Positions 41,632 through 52,416 are shown, counted from the stretch's first letter. The stretch is 64,000 nt of DNA from Myxococcales bacterium (GCA_016707895.1 JADJGV010000037.1:434001-498000), one strand, 5' to 3'. The notes: generated from the sequence alone by a model not told the origin. Program-made: numbers and translations.

Positions 41632-42279
41632 ATGCGGGCGTTGACCTCCGCCGAGCTGGCGTGGTGGCGCGCCCAGGTGACGCGGCTGGCGCCGCTGGCC
41701 GACGCCGACGTGGCGGCGGTGGCGGGGCAGCTGCGGATGCGGATGCTCGCCGAGGGCGAGGCCTACCTGCGCAGCGGCGCGCCGGCGACCGCGGTCGGGC
41801 TGGTGCGCAGCGGCCTGTTGCGCGAGGCGTTCCTCGTGGCCGACGGCCGCGAGCGCGTGCGCGCGTTCGGGATCGCCGGCGACTTCGCCGGCTCGCTGTC
41901 GGATCTGCTCAGCGGCGGCGCGGCGCGCTGCGAGGTGGTCGCGTGCGCGCCGACCCGGATCGTCACGCTGCCGTGGGCGGCGGTGCTGGCGGCGATCGCG
42001 ACGCGCCCGGCGTGGCGCGCGGTGCTGGCGGCGGCGACGCAGCGGCTGTACCTGATCAAGGCCGAGCGCGAGTACGAGCTGATGGCGCTCGACGCGGCGG
42101 CGCGCTACCAGCGGTTCCGCGCGCGGATGGGCGCGGCCGGCGACGAGCTGCCGCTGGTCCACGTCGCGTCGTACCTGGGCATCACGCCCGAGCACCTGTC
42201 GCGGCTGCGCCGGCGGCTGGGGCTGGCGCGCGCGCGGCCCGCCGCAGCATCACGATCGCCGCGCCGAAGCCGCCCATGA
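41632..42279 (+). CDS. Crp/Fnr-family transcription regulator
   Basis: A 215-residue regulator. An N-terminal cyclic-nucleotide-binding-like beta-roll (about 15-110; LAEGEAYLRSGAPATAVGLVRSGLLRE) is followed by a long helix and a C-terminal helix-turn-helix (HVASYLGITPEHLSRLRRRLG, about 178-198). The cAMP-contacting Glu/Arg pair is not evident, so the ligand is unknown. The last 98 bp overlap the convergent membrane-protein gene, and the tail (ARPAAASRSPRRSRP) may be an artefact of that overlap. Confidence 0.85.
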   Translation: MRALTSAELAWWRAQVTRLAPLADADVAAVAGQLRMRMLAEGEAYLRSGAPATAVGLVRSGLLREAFLVADGRERVRAFGIAGDFAGSLSDLLSGGAARCEVVACAPTRIVTLPWAAVLAAIATRPAWRAVLAAATQRLYLIKAEREYELMALDAAARYQRFRARMGAAGDELPLVHVASYLGITPEHLSRLRRRLGLARARPAAASRSPRRSRP

Positions 42280-42868
42280 ACGCGCCCCAGCGGCCGACGC
42301 TGACCGCCGCCTCCAGCGTCGGCGTCGCCCACGCCAGCGCGCCCATCACCGGCAGCGGCAGGCCGATCATCCACGCGAAGGTCCGCTCGGCGCGGGTGCC
42401 GCGCGGCAGCCCCAGCGCCAGGAACGCCACCGCCAGGTAGCTCAGGTGGAACTTCACCTGCGACAGCACGTGCTGCAGCTCGAGCATCGTGCCGTCGACC
42501 GGCAGGCCGGCGCGGGCGGCCTTGGCCACCGCGAGCAGGTGGTGGTCCTCGATCATGTCGAGCACCGCGACCGCCAGCATCGCGCGCACCCCGAGCCGCA
42601 CCAGCGGGTCGTCGGCGACGCCGAGCGCCCGAGGCAGCATCACGAAGAAGCCGGCGTAGGCGATCAGGAACAGCGCGTCGAGCGCGACGATCGCGCGCAG
42701 CGCCGGCGCGCCGGCGGCGATCGCCGGCAGGTAGTCGGCGCGCACGACCTCGAACGGCTCCTGGGCGACGCCGGTGGCGGCGGTGATGGCGACCATCGCG
42801 GTGAGCAGCGTGGCGGCGGTGGCGGCCAGCGCGGTGGCCAGGCGGTTGGCGGACGGCGGATCGATCAT
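42182..42868 (-). CDS. multi-pass membrane protein, unknown
   Basis: A 228-residue protein with about six hydrophobic spans (ALAATAATLLTAMVAITAAT, IVALDALFLIAYAGFFVML, MLAVAVLDMIEDHHLL, FHLSYLAVAFLALGL, FAWMIGLPLPVMGALAW and WGAFMGGFGAAIVML). The start ATG 42868 gives a short cytoplasmic head. The MIEDHHLL segment may bind metal. No family was recognised. It converges on the Crp gene with a 98-bp coding overlap and is divergent from asd. Confidence 0.7.
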   Translation of the reverse strand: MIDPPSANRLATALAATAATLLTAMVAITAATGVAQEPFEVVRADYLPAIAAGAPALRAIVALDALFLIAYAGFFVMLPRALGVADDPLVRLGVRAMLAVAVLDMIEDHHLLAVAKAARAGLPVDGTMLELQHVLSQVKFHLSYLAVAFLALGLPRGTRAERTFAWMIGLPLPVMGALAWATPTLEAAVSVGRWGAFMGGFGAAIVMLRRAARAPAPAAGAAATGARA

Positions 42869-42941
42869 GCGCCGAGCGTGGGTCGGCGCCGGCGCGCGCG
42901 CCTTGACCTGCATCAAGCCTGGCGCGCGCGGACGTGTTTGG

Positions 42942-42947
42942 TAGGCT
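42942..42947 (+). promoter_or_regulatory. asd: TAnnnT element before asd
   Basis: TAGGCT, 9 nt before ATG 42957; no clear -35. Confidence 0.4.
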
Positions 42948-42956
42948 CGCGCCGCG

Positions 42957-44045
42957 ATGTCCAAGCCCAAGCTCAAGGTCGGAGTCCTCGGCGCCACCGG
43001 CATGGTCGGTCAGCGCTTCGTCGCGTTGCTCGCCAACCACCCGTGGTTCGAGGTCGCCGTGGTCGCGGCCAGCCCCAGCTCGGCCGGCAAGTCGTACGCC
43101 GACGCGGTCGCTGGCCGCTGGGCGCTGGCCGCGCCGACGCCGGCCGCGGCCGCCGCGCTCACCGTGGTCGACGCCGCCGACGTCGCCGGCGTCGCCGGCG
43201 CGGTCGACTTCGTGTTCTGCGCGGTCGACATGGCCAAGGACGCGACCGCGAAGCTCGAGGACGACTACGCGCGGGCCGAGACCCCGGTGGTGTCCAACAA
43301 CTCGGCGCACCGGCCCACGCCCGACGTGCCGATGATGATCCCGGAGATCAACGACGATCACGCGCAGGTGATCGAGGCCCAGCGCCGCCGCCACGGCGTC
43401 ACCCGCGGCTTCGTCGCGGTCAAGCCGAACTGCTCGCTGCAGAGCTACGTGCCGGCGATCCACCCGCTCAAGGCGTTCGGCCCCAACCGCGTCGCGGTGT
43501 GCACCTACCAGGCGATCTCGGGCGCCGGCAAGACCTTCGCCTCGTGGCCGGAGATGGTCGACAACGTCATCCCGTTCATCAAGGGCGAGGAGGAGAAGAG
43601 CGAGCAGGAGCCGCTGAAGATCTGGGGCACGGTCGTCGACGGCCGGATCGTGCCGGCGAGCTCGCCGACGATCAGCGCGCAGTGCATCCGGGTGCCGGTG
43701 TCCGACGGCCACATGGCCGCGGTGTTCGTCGGCTTCGACAAGAAGCCGGGCAAGGACGAGATCCTCGCGGCGTGGCGCGACTACGCCGGCAAGCCGCAGC
43801 GGCTGGCGCTGCCGAGCGCGCCGACCCCGTTCCTGCGCTACTTCGAGGACGACAGCCGGCCCCAGACCCGGCTCGATCGCGACGCCGGCGACGGCCAGGC
43901 GATCTCGATCGGTCGGCTGCGCCCCGACGCGCTGTTCGACTGGCGCTTCGTCGCGCTGTCGCACAACACGGTGCGCGGCGCGGCCGGCGGCGCGGTGCTG
44001 ACCGCCGAGCTCCTGGCCGCCGAGGGCTACCTCACGGCGAAGTAG
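42957..44045 (+). CDS. asd: aspartate-semialdehyde dehydrogenase
   Basis: A 362-residue enzyme of the archaeal/fungal-like branch that reduces aspartyl phosphate in Lys, Met and Thr synthesis and supplies diaminopimelate. The NADP loop VGVLGATGMVGQRFV is at 8-22; catalytic Cys lies in VKPNCSLQ (about 161), and QCIRVPVSDGHMAAVFV carries the substrate Arg and catalytic His. Length fits the 350-360-residue branch rather than the E. coli type (367, different motifs). Confidence 0.95.
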   Translation: MSKPKLKVGVLGATGMVGQRFVALLANHPWFEVAVVAASPSSAGKSYADAVAGRWALAAPTPAAAAALTVVDAADVAGVAGAVDFVFCAVDMAKDATAKLEDDYARAETPVVSNNSAHRPTPDVPMMIPEINDDHAQVIEAQRRRHGVTRGFVAVKPNCSLQSYVPAIHPLKAFGPNRVAVCTYQAISGAGKTFASWPEMVDNVIPFIKGEEEKSEQEPLKIWGTVVDGRIVPASSPTISAQCIRVPVSDGHMAAVFVGFDKKPGKDEILAAWRDYAGKPQRLALPSAPTPFLRYFEDDSRPQTRLDRDAGDGQAISIGRLRPDALFDWRFVALSHNTVRGAAGGAVLTAELLAAEGYLTAK

Positions 44046-44067
44046 CTCGGGCCCGGGGCCCGCTGGC

Positions 44068-44406
44068 TCAGGCCACCGGGATCAAGCGGGGCAGCGCGGC
44101 GAAGCCGCGGCGGCGCTCGCGGGCGCGCACGACGGTGCGGCCGGCGCGCTCGGCGGCCAGGTCGATCGCGGCGGGGAGGTCCGCGGCGGCGGCCTCGATG
44201 ACCAGCGCCGGCAGCTGATCGCCGGCGATCCGCATCCGGCACTGCTTGTCGACGCCGCCGCGCGGCCCGTTGACGTCGGCCAGCGTGACCTGGACCGCGC
44301 GCACCGCGGGGCCCAGGCGGCCCAGCGCGAACTCGAGGCGGCGGCGCACGTGGTCGCGGAGCTCGGGGGTGAGGTCGACCTGGTGGGCGCGGATCACGAT
44401 CTTCAT
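44068..44406 (-). CDS. hpf: short ribosome hibernation factor-like protein (S30AE)
   Basis: A 112-residue protein resembling the RaiA/HPF fold that inactivates or dimerises idle ribosomes: KIVIRAHQVDLTPELRDHVRRRLEFALGRL split as two helices, VQVTLADVNGPRGGVDKQCRM and AIDLAAERAGRTVVRARERRRG. A GGAGAC precedes the ATG. It lacks the long C-terminal extension. It is convergent with asd; high conservation of the basic helix supports the call. Confidence 0.82.
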   Translation of the reverse strand: MKIVIRAHQVDLTPELRDHVRRRLEFALGRLGPAVRAVQVTLADVNGPRGGVDKQCRMRIAGDQLPALVIEAAAADLPAAIDLAAERAGRTVVRARERRRGFAALPRLIPVA

Positions 44407-44595
44407 GAGTGTCTCCGGTGGTAGTTGGGAGTCGTGGATCAGTTGTGGGGCGGAATCGCGATGCGGTCCATACGCAAGAATGGCATCGATATGTCGTCAA
44501 TCTCGACGTGTGGTAGCGTGGCCCGTGACCCCCGTCGTCCCCGCCCGCGTCGCCGTCCTGCTCCTCGTCGCTCCACCGCGCGTCGGCGAGGCCGC

Positions 44596-45804
44596 GTGAC
44601 CGCGCACGTCGAGGTCACGATCCACGCGCTGGCGGCCGGCGGCGACGGCGTCGGCAAGGATCCCGACGGTCGGACGGTGTTCGTCGCCGCGGCCGCGCCG
44701 GGCGATCGCGTGAGCGTGCGCGTGACCGAGCGCCACGCGCGGTGGGCGCGCGGCGAGCTGGTGCGGCTCGACGCGCCCGGGCCGGGGCGGATCGCGCCAG
44801 CGTGCCCGAAGTTCGCGGCCCGCACCTGCGGCGGCTGCGACTGGGCCCACGTCGACCTCGCGACCCAGCGCGCGCAGAAGCACGCGATCGTCGCCGGCCA
44901 GGTGCGGCGGCTGGTCGCCGCCGGCGCGACGCTGGCGCCGCTGGCGTGCCCCGAGGACGACTGGGGCTGGCGGCGGCGGGCGCGGTTCGCGGTCGTCGGC
45001 GGCGCGGTGGGCTTCCACGCCCCGCGCTCGCACCGGGTGACCGACGTCGACGCCTGCTCGCAGCTGACCCCGGCGCTGGCCGCCGCGCTGGCCGCGGTGC
45101 GCGCCGCCCGGGCCGCGGTGTTCGCCGGCGACGGCGAGCTGCACCTCGTGGCCGGCGCCGAGGGCGTCCACGCGGTGATCGCCGCGCCCGCCCACGCCGA
45201 CGGCGCGCGGCGGCTGGTCGGGCAGGGCGGCATCGTCGGTGTGGCCTGGCCCGACGGCGCGGCCGGCGTCGACGCGGTGACGATCGACGGCGGGCTGCGG
45301 GCGCGCGCCGACGGCTTCGCGCAGGCTGGCGCGGCCGGCAACCTGGCGCTGCGGGCCGCGGTCGTGGCGGCGGCGGCGATCGCGCCGCGCGAGCGCGTGC
45401 TCGAGCTGTACGCCGGCGGCGGCAACTTCACCCGCGATCTGATCGCCGCTGGCGGGCAGGTCACCGCGACCGACGTCGTGGCGCCGCGCCACCCCGGCGC
45501 GCTGGCCGCGCAGTTCGTCGTCGGCCCGGCCGCCGGCGTGGTGCCGGCGCTGCTCGCGGCCGAGCAGCGCTTCGACGTGGTCGTGCTCGATCCGCCGCGC
45601 ACCGGCGCCAAGGACGTGATCGACCTGATCGCGGCCACCGGCGCGCGCCGCGTGGTCTACGTGTCGTGCGATCCGGCGACCTTCGCCCGCGACGGCGAGC
45701 GCCTGCTGGCCGGCGGCTTCGCGGCCGGCGCGATCGCGCCGTTCGATCTGATGCCGCAGACCGCCCACGTCGAGCTGGTCGCGACGTTCACGCGCCCGGG
45801 CTGA
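44596..45804 (+). CDS. TrmA/RumA-family RNA (uracil-5) methyltransferase
   Basis: A 402-residue enzyme. An N-terminal TRAM domain (about 1-60) is followed by the four iron-sulfur Cys residues (C70, C78, C81, C154). The Rossmann part has VLELYAGGGNFTRDLI (SAM), a TDVVAP strand end and VVVLDPPRTGAKDVI. The catalytic nucleophile is C358 in YVSCDPATFARD. It methylates uracil in rRNA or tRNA; which position is unclear. GTG 44596 is inferred from the domain start. Confidence 0.9.
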   Translation: MTAHVEVTIHALAAGGDGVGKDPDGRTVFVAAAAPGDRVSVRVTERHARWARGELVRLDAPGPGRIAPACPKFAARTCGGCDWAHVDLATQRAQKHAIVAGQVRRLVAAGATLAPLACPEDDWGWRRRARFAVVGGAVGFHAPRSHRVTDVDACSQLTPALAAALAAVRAARAAVFAGDGELHLVAGAEGVHAVIAAPAHADGARRLVGQGGIVGVAWPDGAAGVDAVTIDGGLRARADGFAQAGAAGNLALRAAVVAAAAIAPRERVLELYAGGGNFTRDLIAAGGQVTATDVVAPRHPGALAAQFVVGPAAGVVPALLAAEQRFDVVVLDPPRTGAKDVIDLIAATGARRVVYVSCDPATFARDGERLLAGGFAAGAIAPFDLMPQTAHVELVATFTRPG

Positions 45805-46924
45805 GCGGCGCGGCGGCCGCGTCGTCGGTGAGGGCCGCGGCCAGCGCGCGGATCTCGAGCGACGCGCTGGGCAGCCGGACCCGCGGATCGACGCACGCGA
45901 ACGGCCACGCCACCGCGACCACCCGCGCGTCGGGCAGCCCCAGGGGGGCCAGCGCGGCGGCCGGCGGCCCCAGCACCGCCTCGGCGTCGTCGGCCAACCG
46001 CGCGCGCAGCCACGCGGTGAACGCCGGGCCCGCGGCGGGCGCGCCGTCGAGCCGCAGCGGCCGCGGGCGCTGGGCGGCGCCGCCGGGCAGCCGCGGGCCG
46101 AAGCCGAAGCCGAGCACCCGGGCCGCCTGCACGCCGGCCGCGCGCACGCCCTCGACGCGCTCGATCACCAGCGCCCAGTCGTCGCCGGCGCGCGCCGCCA
46201 CCGCGCGGAAGCCGTGAGGCGTGCGATCGCGCGTGCCGCCGATCGCGGGCCACGCACGCACCGGCGCCGCGGTGAGCTCGAGCGCGCACGCGTCGAGGTG
46301 GCCGAGGATGTCCGACGCGGTCGCCGGGCGCGCCGGCGGCGGCACCGGCGCGTCGGGGCGCCGCCAGCCGAGCGCGGTCAGGTGCGCGACCGCGCGCGGC
46401 GCTGGCCGCCGCGCCGCCAGCCCGCGGGCCGCCTCGGCCGGGTGGCGATCGCACCACGCGCGCAGCAGATCCAGCGGGCTGCCGTCGACGCGCGCGATCC
46501 GCCACGCCAGCTCGAACGCCGCCGCGTCGCCGCAGGCCAGCAGGCACGGGACGACGCACCACGGCTGGTTGTGCAGCGCGCCGGCGCCGTCGACGCGGCT
46601 GGCCAGCCACGGCACGATCGCGTCGCCGTAGCGCAGGTGCAGATCGATGTTGTCGAAGCCGCGCGGGTGGAACTCCCAAGCCAGCCGGGTCGCGACCTGG
46701 ACGAACTCGGCGCCGTCGGCGAGCGACAAGAGCGCCGCCCACAGCCGATCGCTGGTCAGCACGAAGCCGCCCGGCGTGTGCGCGGCGTCGGCGTCGTCGC
46801 CGCGGACGAACGCGGTGGCCCCGGCGAGCAGCGCGCGCGCGTCGGCCAGCCGCATCAGGCCGCGGCCGTCGAGCACGCCGACCCCGCCGCCGCGCACCGC
46901 GTCGGTGACCCGCGGATCGACCAT
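45788..46924 (-). CDS. hypothetical protein, 378 residues
   Basis: No family was recognised. It has no signal peptide or membrane span. An N-terminal part (LADARALLAGATAFVRG, FHPRGFDNIDLHLRYGD, VVPCLLACGDAAAFELAWRIA) may be helical; the C-terminal part (LGFGFGPRLPGG, AWLRARLADDAEAVLG) is Ala-rich. It overlaps the stop of the upstream YwqG-like gene by one base (TGATG), so the pair is co-translated. It converges on the methyltransferase with a 17-bp overlap. Confidence 0.65.
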   Translation of the reverse strand: MVDPRVTDAVRGGGVGVLDGRGLMRLADARALLAGATAFVRGDDADAAHTPGGFVLTSDRLWAALLSLADGAEFVQVATRLAWEFHPRGFDNIDLHLRYGDAIVPWLASRVDGAGALHNQPWCVVPCLLACGDAAAFELAWRIARVDGSPLDLLRAWCDRHPAEAARGLAARRPAPRAVAHLTALGWRRPDAPVPPPARPATASDILGHLDACALELTAAPVRAWPAIGGTRDRTPHGFRAVAARAGDDWALVIERVEGVRAAGVQAARVLGFGFGPRLPGGAAQRPRPLRLDGAPAAGPAFTAWLRARLADDAEAVLGPPAAALAPLGLPDARVVAVAWPFACVDPRVRLPSASLEIRALAAALTDDAAAAPLSPGA

Positions 46925-47832
46925 CACCCGAGCTGCTGGTAGACGCGCACCCGGCTGAAGTCGCGGGCGGCGAGCTCGGCCGCGGTCAGGATGAAGTACA
47001 GCGAGTCGCAGTCGCCGAACTGGAACTGCGCGGCGTCGTCGGAGCTGATCTCGAACAGCAGCTGGTCGTCGGGCTGCTGGGCGTCGACGTAGTCCTGGCC
47101 CGACACGTGTCCGAGCAGGTGGTTCTGCGGCGCGTCCTCGCCGCCGGGCTGGTAGAGGCGCTGCTGGTCGGCGGTGAAGTCCTGGTAGACCTCCTTCAGG
47201 CTCGCCGGCACGAACGGCCCGACGCCGCCCGGCGCCGTCGTGCACGCGGCGGCGGTCACCGCCGCGAGCCCGTGGACGAACGGCGCGATCTGCGGCGTGT
47301 CGGAGAACTCGCTCTGCCACTCGACCGCCGGCGGGGTCGCGCGCACCAGCTCGCTCACCGGCCCGGCGTGGAACAAGACCGCGCAGCACGCGGCGTCGGG
47401 CTCCATGTCCGAGTGGGCCCACTGGGCGTTGTAGAAGAACAGCAGCGCGCCGCTCGGCGGCAGCTGCCCGCGCGGGTCGAGGCCGGCCAGCTCGTCGAGC
47501 CGGAACTGGGCGATGAACTCCATCGGCACGCCGTCCCGCTCGGGCCACGCGGCGCCGGGCGGCAGGTCGGGCAGGCCGCCGAAGCGGGTCGCGCCCAGCG
47601 GCAGCGCCGCCATCGCCGCGTCGAACGCCGCCACCCGATCGGGCGCGCCGTCGTCGCCCGCGTCGTCGTCGTCGCCTTCCTCCTCGTCGTCGGCCCGGCG
47701 CCAATCGGCGGGGCGGCCGGCCAGCGCGGTCGCGGTCAGGTGGATCCCCGGCCGCAGCGCGGCGCGGAGATCGTCAGCGAACGCGCCGTGGCCGGCGCGC
47801 GCGAGGGCTTCGAGGATGGTGGCGTCGCTCAT
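46924..47832 (-). CDS. YwqG-like (DUF1963) protein
   Basis: A 302-residue cytosolic protein of the DUF1963/YwqG group: ATRFGGLPDLPPGAAWPERDG, MEFIAQFRLDELAGLDPRGQLP, GALLFFYNAQW and HVSGQDYV then LLFEISSDDAAQFQFGDCDSLYF, which are the family blocks. A very acidic insert (EEEGDDDDAGDD) is at about residues 50-61. Biochemical role of the family is not established. It leads a two-gene unit. Confidence 0.85.
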   Translation of the reverse strand: MSDATILEALARAGHGAFADDLRAALRPGIHLTATALAGRPADWRRADDEEEGDDDDAGDDGAPDRVAAFDAAMAALPLGATRFGGLPDLPPGAAWPERDGVPMEFIAQFRLDELAGLDPRGQLPPSGALLFFYNAQWAHSDMEPDAACCAVLFHAGPVSELVRATPPAVEWQSEFSDTPQIAPFVHGLAAVTAAACTTAPGGVGPFVPASLKEVYQDFTADQQRLYQPGGEDAPQNHLLGHVSGQDYVDAQQPDDQLLFEISSDDAAQFQFGDCDSLYFILTAAELAARDFSRVRVYQQLG

Positions 47833-47950
47833 GCCACGATTGAGCCCGGCTGGACCGTGATGTGACAAGGCCGGCGCCCGGAATCCGGAGCCCGCGCCTC
47901 GGCGCTTGGGGCGCTTTCGGCCCGCGTCGAGCACCGGTCCACGCGCCGGG

Positions 47951-48019
47951 AGTTTCGCGTCTTGGGAGGGGGCCCCGTCGGGGCGTGACCCGACGGGGGA
48001 GGGCGTGGCGACACGCCCT
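47951..48019 (-). repeat. paired-hairpin 3' element, copy E
   Basis: On the minus strand, hairpin GGGCGTG-TCGC-CACGCCC (48018-48001) comes first, 9 nt after the stop at 48028, then hairpin CCCCGTCGGG with CCCGACGGGG (47998-47973) and a tail with CCCTCCCAAGACGCGAAAC. The stems differ from other copies yet stay paired. Confidence 0.8.
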
Positions 48020-48027
48020 CTAGGAGC

Positions 48028-48513
48028 TCAGTCCGGAGTCAGCGCGCGCACCGCGGCGTCGACGGCGGCGCGGTCGCGCGGCGCGGCGGCGATCACGACC
48101 ATCGTCAGCGTGCGGAACAGGAGCACGCGGGCCGCGACCACCTCGGCGCCGCGCGGGCCGCGGCGGCGGAAGGTGAGATCGAGCGTGGGCACGCCGGCCG
48201 GGCCGGTCTTGCCGAGCGTCCGCCCCAGCTCGGCGTAGCCCGCCGTGGCGGCGAAGCCGCGGACGATGGCGTCGACGTGGGCCGCGCGGGTGGCCTCGCG
48301 CCACGCCGGCAGGTTGCCGACGTCGTAGCGCGCCACGATCAGCGTGGCGTCGCCGCGGGTGCGGGTCACGCCGTCGGGGGCGGCCGGCGGCCCGGTCCAC
48401 GCGGCGTCGAGGGCCAGCGTGGCCGGGCCCAGATCGACCGGCTCGGCCGCCGCCGGCGTCGCCGCCAGCGCCAGCGCCACCGCCACCGCCACCGCGGCGG
48501 CGCGGCCGCTCAC
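48028..48513 (-). CDS. small exported protein, unknown
   Basis: A 161-residue protein from GTG 48513 with a signal peptide ending PAAAE (about 23). The mature part (LALDAAWTGPP, RGDATLIVARYDV, LDLTFRRRGPRG and RVLLFRTLTMVVIAAAP) has alternating strands like DcrB/PsbP-type folds, an inference only. Its GTG overlaps the stop of the upstream membrane-protein gene (GTGA). Confidence 0.65.
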   Translation of the reverse strand: MSGRAAAVAVAVALALAATPAAAEPVDLGPATLALDAAWTGPPAAPDGVTRTRGDATLIVARYDVGNLPAWREATRAAHVDAIVRGFAATAGYAELGRTLGKTGPAGVPTLDLTFRRRGPRGAEVVAARVLLFRTLTMVVIAAAPRDRAAVDAAVRALTPD

Positions 48514-49013
48514 GACGGGGTCAGCTCGTCGACGATGCGCCGCTGATCCGACTCGCTGTCGAACCAGTCGCGCGGGTAGATGAACGCCTCGCCCTTGGCC
48601 TCGACCACCAGCACCGGCGCGGCCTGGGTCCAGGGCACCGCGCGGCGCAGGAAGTAGACGGCCGACACGTCGGCGCGCCGCAGCTTGCTGGGCGCGCCGC
48701 GGCACAGGCCGCGCGGCAGCTCGACGTCGTCGCCGGCCACCACCAGCGTGCCGGCGGGGAAGCGGAAGGTCTGGGCGAACTTCCAGGCGTTCCACAGCCC
48801 CCACGCCACCAGCGCGAACCCGGCCACCTGGCCCAGCGTGCCGAGGCTGCGGATGCACAGCGCGCCGACGATGCCGCCGATCAGGATCCAGCGCAGGTGC
48901 TGGCCGCGGGCGTGGACGAAGTCGATCGCGAGGCGCTCGCTGGCGCCGCGAGGGGCGTCGGCGGCCTCGTCGTCGGAGTCGGGATCGGGCTTGCCGGAGG
49001 TGCGCGAGGTCAT
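48510..49013 (-). CDS. membrane protein with PH-like tail
   Basis: A 167-residue protein. An acidic head (SGKPDPDSDDEAAD) is followed by two membrane spans at about 42-75 (LRWILIGGIVGALCI and GQVAGFALVAWGLW) and a C-terminal beta-rich part (GTLVVAGDDVELPRGL, ADVSAVYFLRRAVP, PVLVVEAKGEAFIYPRDWF) resembling bacterial PH domains. Function unknown; coupled to the next exported protein. Confidence 0.7.
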   Translation of the reverse strand: MTSRTSGKPDPDSDDEAADAPRGASERLAIDFVHARGQHLRWILIGGIVGALCIRSLGTLGQVAGFALVAWGLWNAWKFAQTFRFPAGTLVVAGDDVELPRGLCRGAPSKLRRADVSAVYFLRRAVPWTQAAPVLVVEAKGEAFIYPRDWFDSESDQRRIVDELTPS

Positions 49014-49125
49014 GGCGGGCGGCGATCCCGGTGCGTGCCCGCGATCTCCCGACCATCTACCACGACCCGCCCGGCGGCGCGAGGCGGCGGCGGCGCCAGC
49101 CGCCCCCGACGTCGGTCCGGCGGTG

Positions 49126-49131
49126 TACCTT
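49126..49131 (+). promoter_or_regulatory. holA: TAnnnT element before holA
   Basis: TACCTT, 7 nt before GTG 49139. It supports GTG 49139 over an upstream in-frame ATG at 49031, which would add an Arg-rich, unsupported head. Confidence 0.45.
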
Positions 49132-49138
49132 GCGGGCC

Positions 49139-50191
49139 GTGAGCGACCTGGTCACCGCCGCCGCTGCCGGCAAGCTCGATCCGATCTATCTGGTCGCGTC
49201 CGAGCACCCGATCCTGGTCGAGCGCGCGCTGCACGCGGTGCGCGACGCGGCGGTGCCGGCGTCGATGCGGGCCTGGAACTACGACGTCATCGAGGGCAAG
49301 CCGACCGGCGCGCGCATCGTCAGCGCGTGCCAGACGCTGCCGATGATGGGCGCCCGGCGGATGGTGTTCGTGCGCGACCTGGCGCCGATGGTGGCCGACG
49401 AGCTGGCCGCGATGATCCCGTACCTCGACGCGCCGTCGCCGTCGACGGTGCTGTTCATGGTCACCAGCAAGCTCGACAAGCGGCTCAAGTTCTACGCGAC
49501 CGCGGCCAAGCGCGGCGTGATCCACGAGCTGGTGGCGCCCAAGCGGATCGACGGCTGGATCCGCGCCGAGGCCGACCGCCGCGGCGTGCGGTTGGCGGCC
49601 GACGCGGTCGATCGCCTGGCCGGCGCGATCGGTGGCGACCTGTCGCGGCTGGCGCTGACGATCGATCAGCTCGCGCTGTACGCCGGCGGCCGGCCGGTCA
49701 GCGCCGACGACGTCGACGACCTGGTCGCCGACACCCGCGAGCGCTCGGTGTTCGAGCTGACCGACGCGATCGGCGCCGGCGATCCGACCGCGGCGCTGCT
49801 GGCGGTCGACTCGCTCACCGAGCAGCGCCAGAGCGCGATCGGCGTGCTGGCCATGCTGGCCCGCCACCTGCGCCAGCTCGAGCTGTGCCACGTCGCCCGC
49901 GCCGAGGGCGTCGGCCCCCGCGAGCTGCCCGCGCGCCTCGGCGTCCCGCCGTTCGTCGTCGACAAGTTGACCTCGCAGGCCCGGCGCTACCGCCCCGCCG
50001 CGCTGGCCCGCGCCATCGAGCTGGTCGCCGCCGCCGACTGGGCGCTCAAGGGCCACCCCGATCCCCGCCTGGTCGGCGTGTTCACCGACGGCGCCGCCAC
50101 CGGCGCCGCCCAGAAGACGCTGGGCCGCGGCCTCGGCGAGCGCGTGCTGCTCGAGCGGCTCGCGGTCGAGTTGGTCGCGCTCGCGGGGTAA
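49139..50191 (+). CDS. holA: DNA polymerase III delta subunit
   Basis: A 350-residue clamp-loader subunit that opens the sliding clamp. The N-terminus (LDPIYLVASEHPILVERALHAVRD) fits the domain I start. MGARRMVFVRDL, the segment IDGWIRAEADRRGVRLAADAV, GGDLSRLALTIDQLALYAG and SVFELTDAIGAGDPTAALLAVDSL are all family-typical. Domain III follows to the C-terminus. Length is normal (about 340). Single gene, convergent with sucCD. Confidence 0.93.
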   Translation: MSDLVTAAAAGKLDPIYLVASEHPILVERALHAVRDAAVPASMRAWNYDVIEGKPTGARIVSACQTLPMMGARRMVFVRDLAPMVADELAAMIPYLDAPSPSTVLFMVTSKLDKRLKFYATAAKRGVIHELVAPKRIDGWIRAEADRRGVRLAADAVDRLAGAIGGDLSRLALTIDQLALYAGGRPVSADDVDDLVADTRERSVFELTDAIGAGDPTAALLAVDSLTEQRQSAIGVLAMLARHLRQLELCHVARAEGVGPRELPARLGVPPFVVDKLTSQARRYRPAALARAIELVAAADWALKGHPDPRLVGVFTDGAATGAAQKTLGRGLGERVLLERLAVELVALAG

Positions 50192-50251
50192 CGGAGCACG
50201 CCTCCGTCCCCTGCCCACGCGCACGTGAGGGCCGCGAGGGCGGCCTCGGTC

Positions 50252-52316
<2,065 letters not shown>

Positions 52317-52404
52317 CGGGTCCTCACGGGCCACGCGGCCGCGCGCCGCGGGTGTATCGCCCCGGTGGCGGCGCGCGCAAGCAGCGATCGGCGCGAATGC
52401 GGGC

Positions 52405-52410
52405 TACCTT
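52405..52410 (+). promoter_or_regulatory. TAnnnT element before small exported-protein gene
   Basis: TACCTT, exactly 6 nt before ATG 52417. Confidence 0.45.
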
Positions 52411-52416
52411 CCGGCC

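Noticed and set aside
49031..49138. Upstream ATG start for holA
   Set aside because: It adds an Arg/Pro-rich head absent from the family and would contain the TACCTT element.
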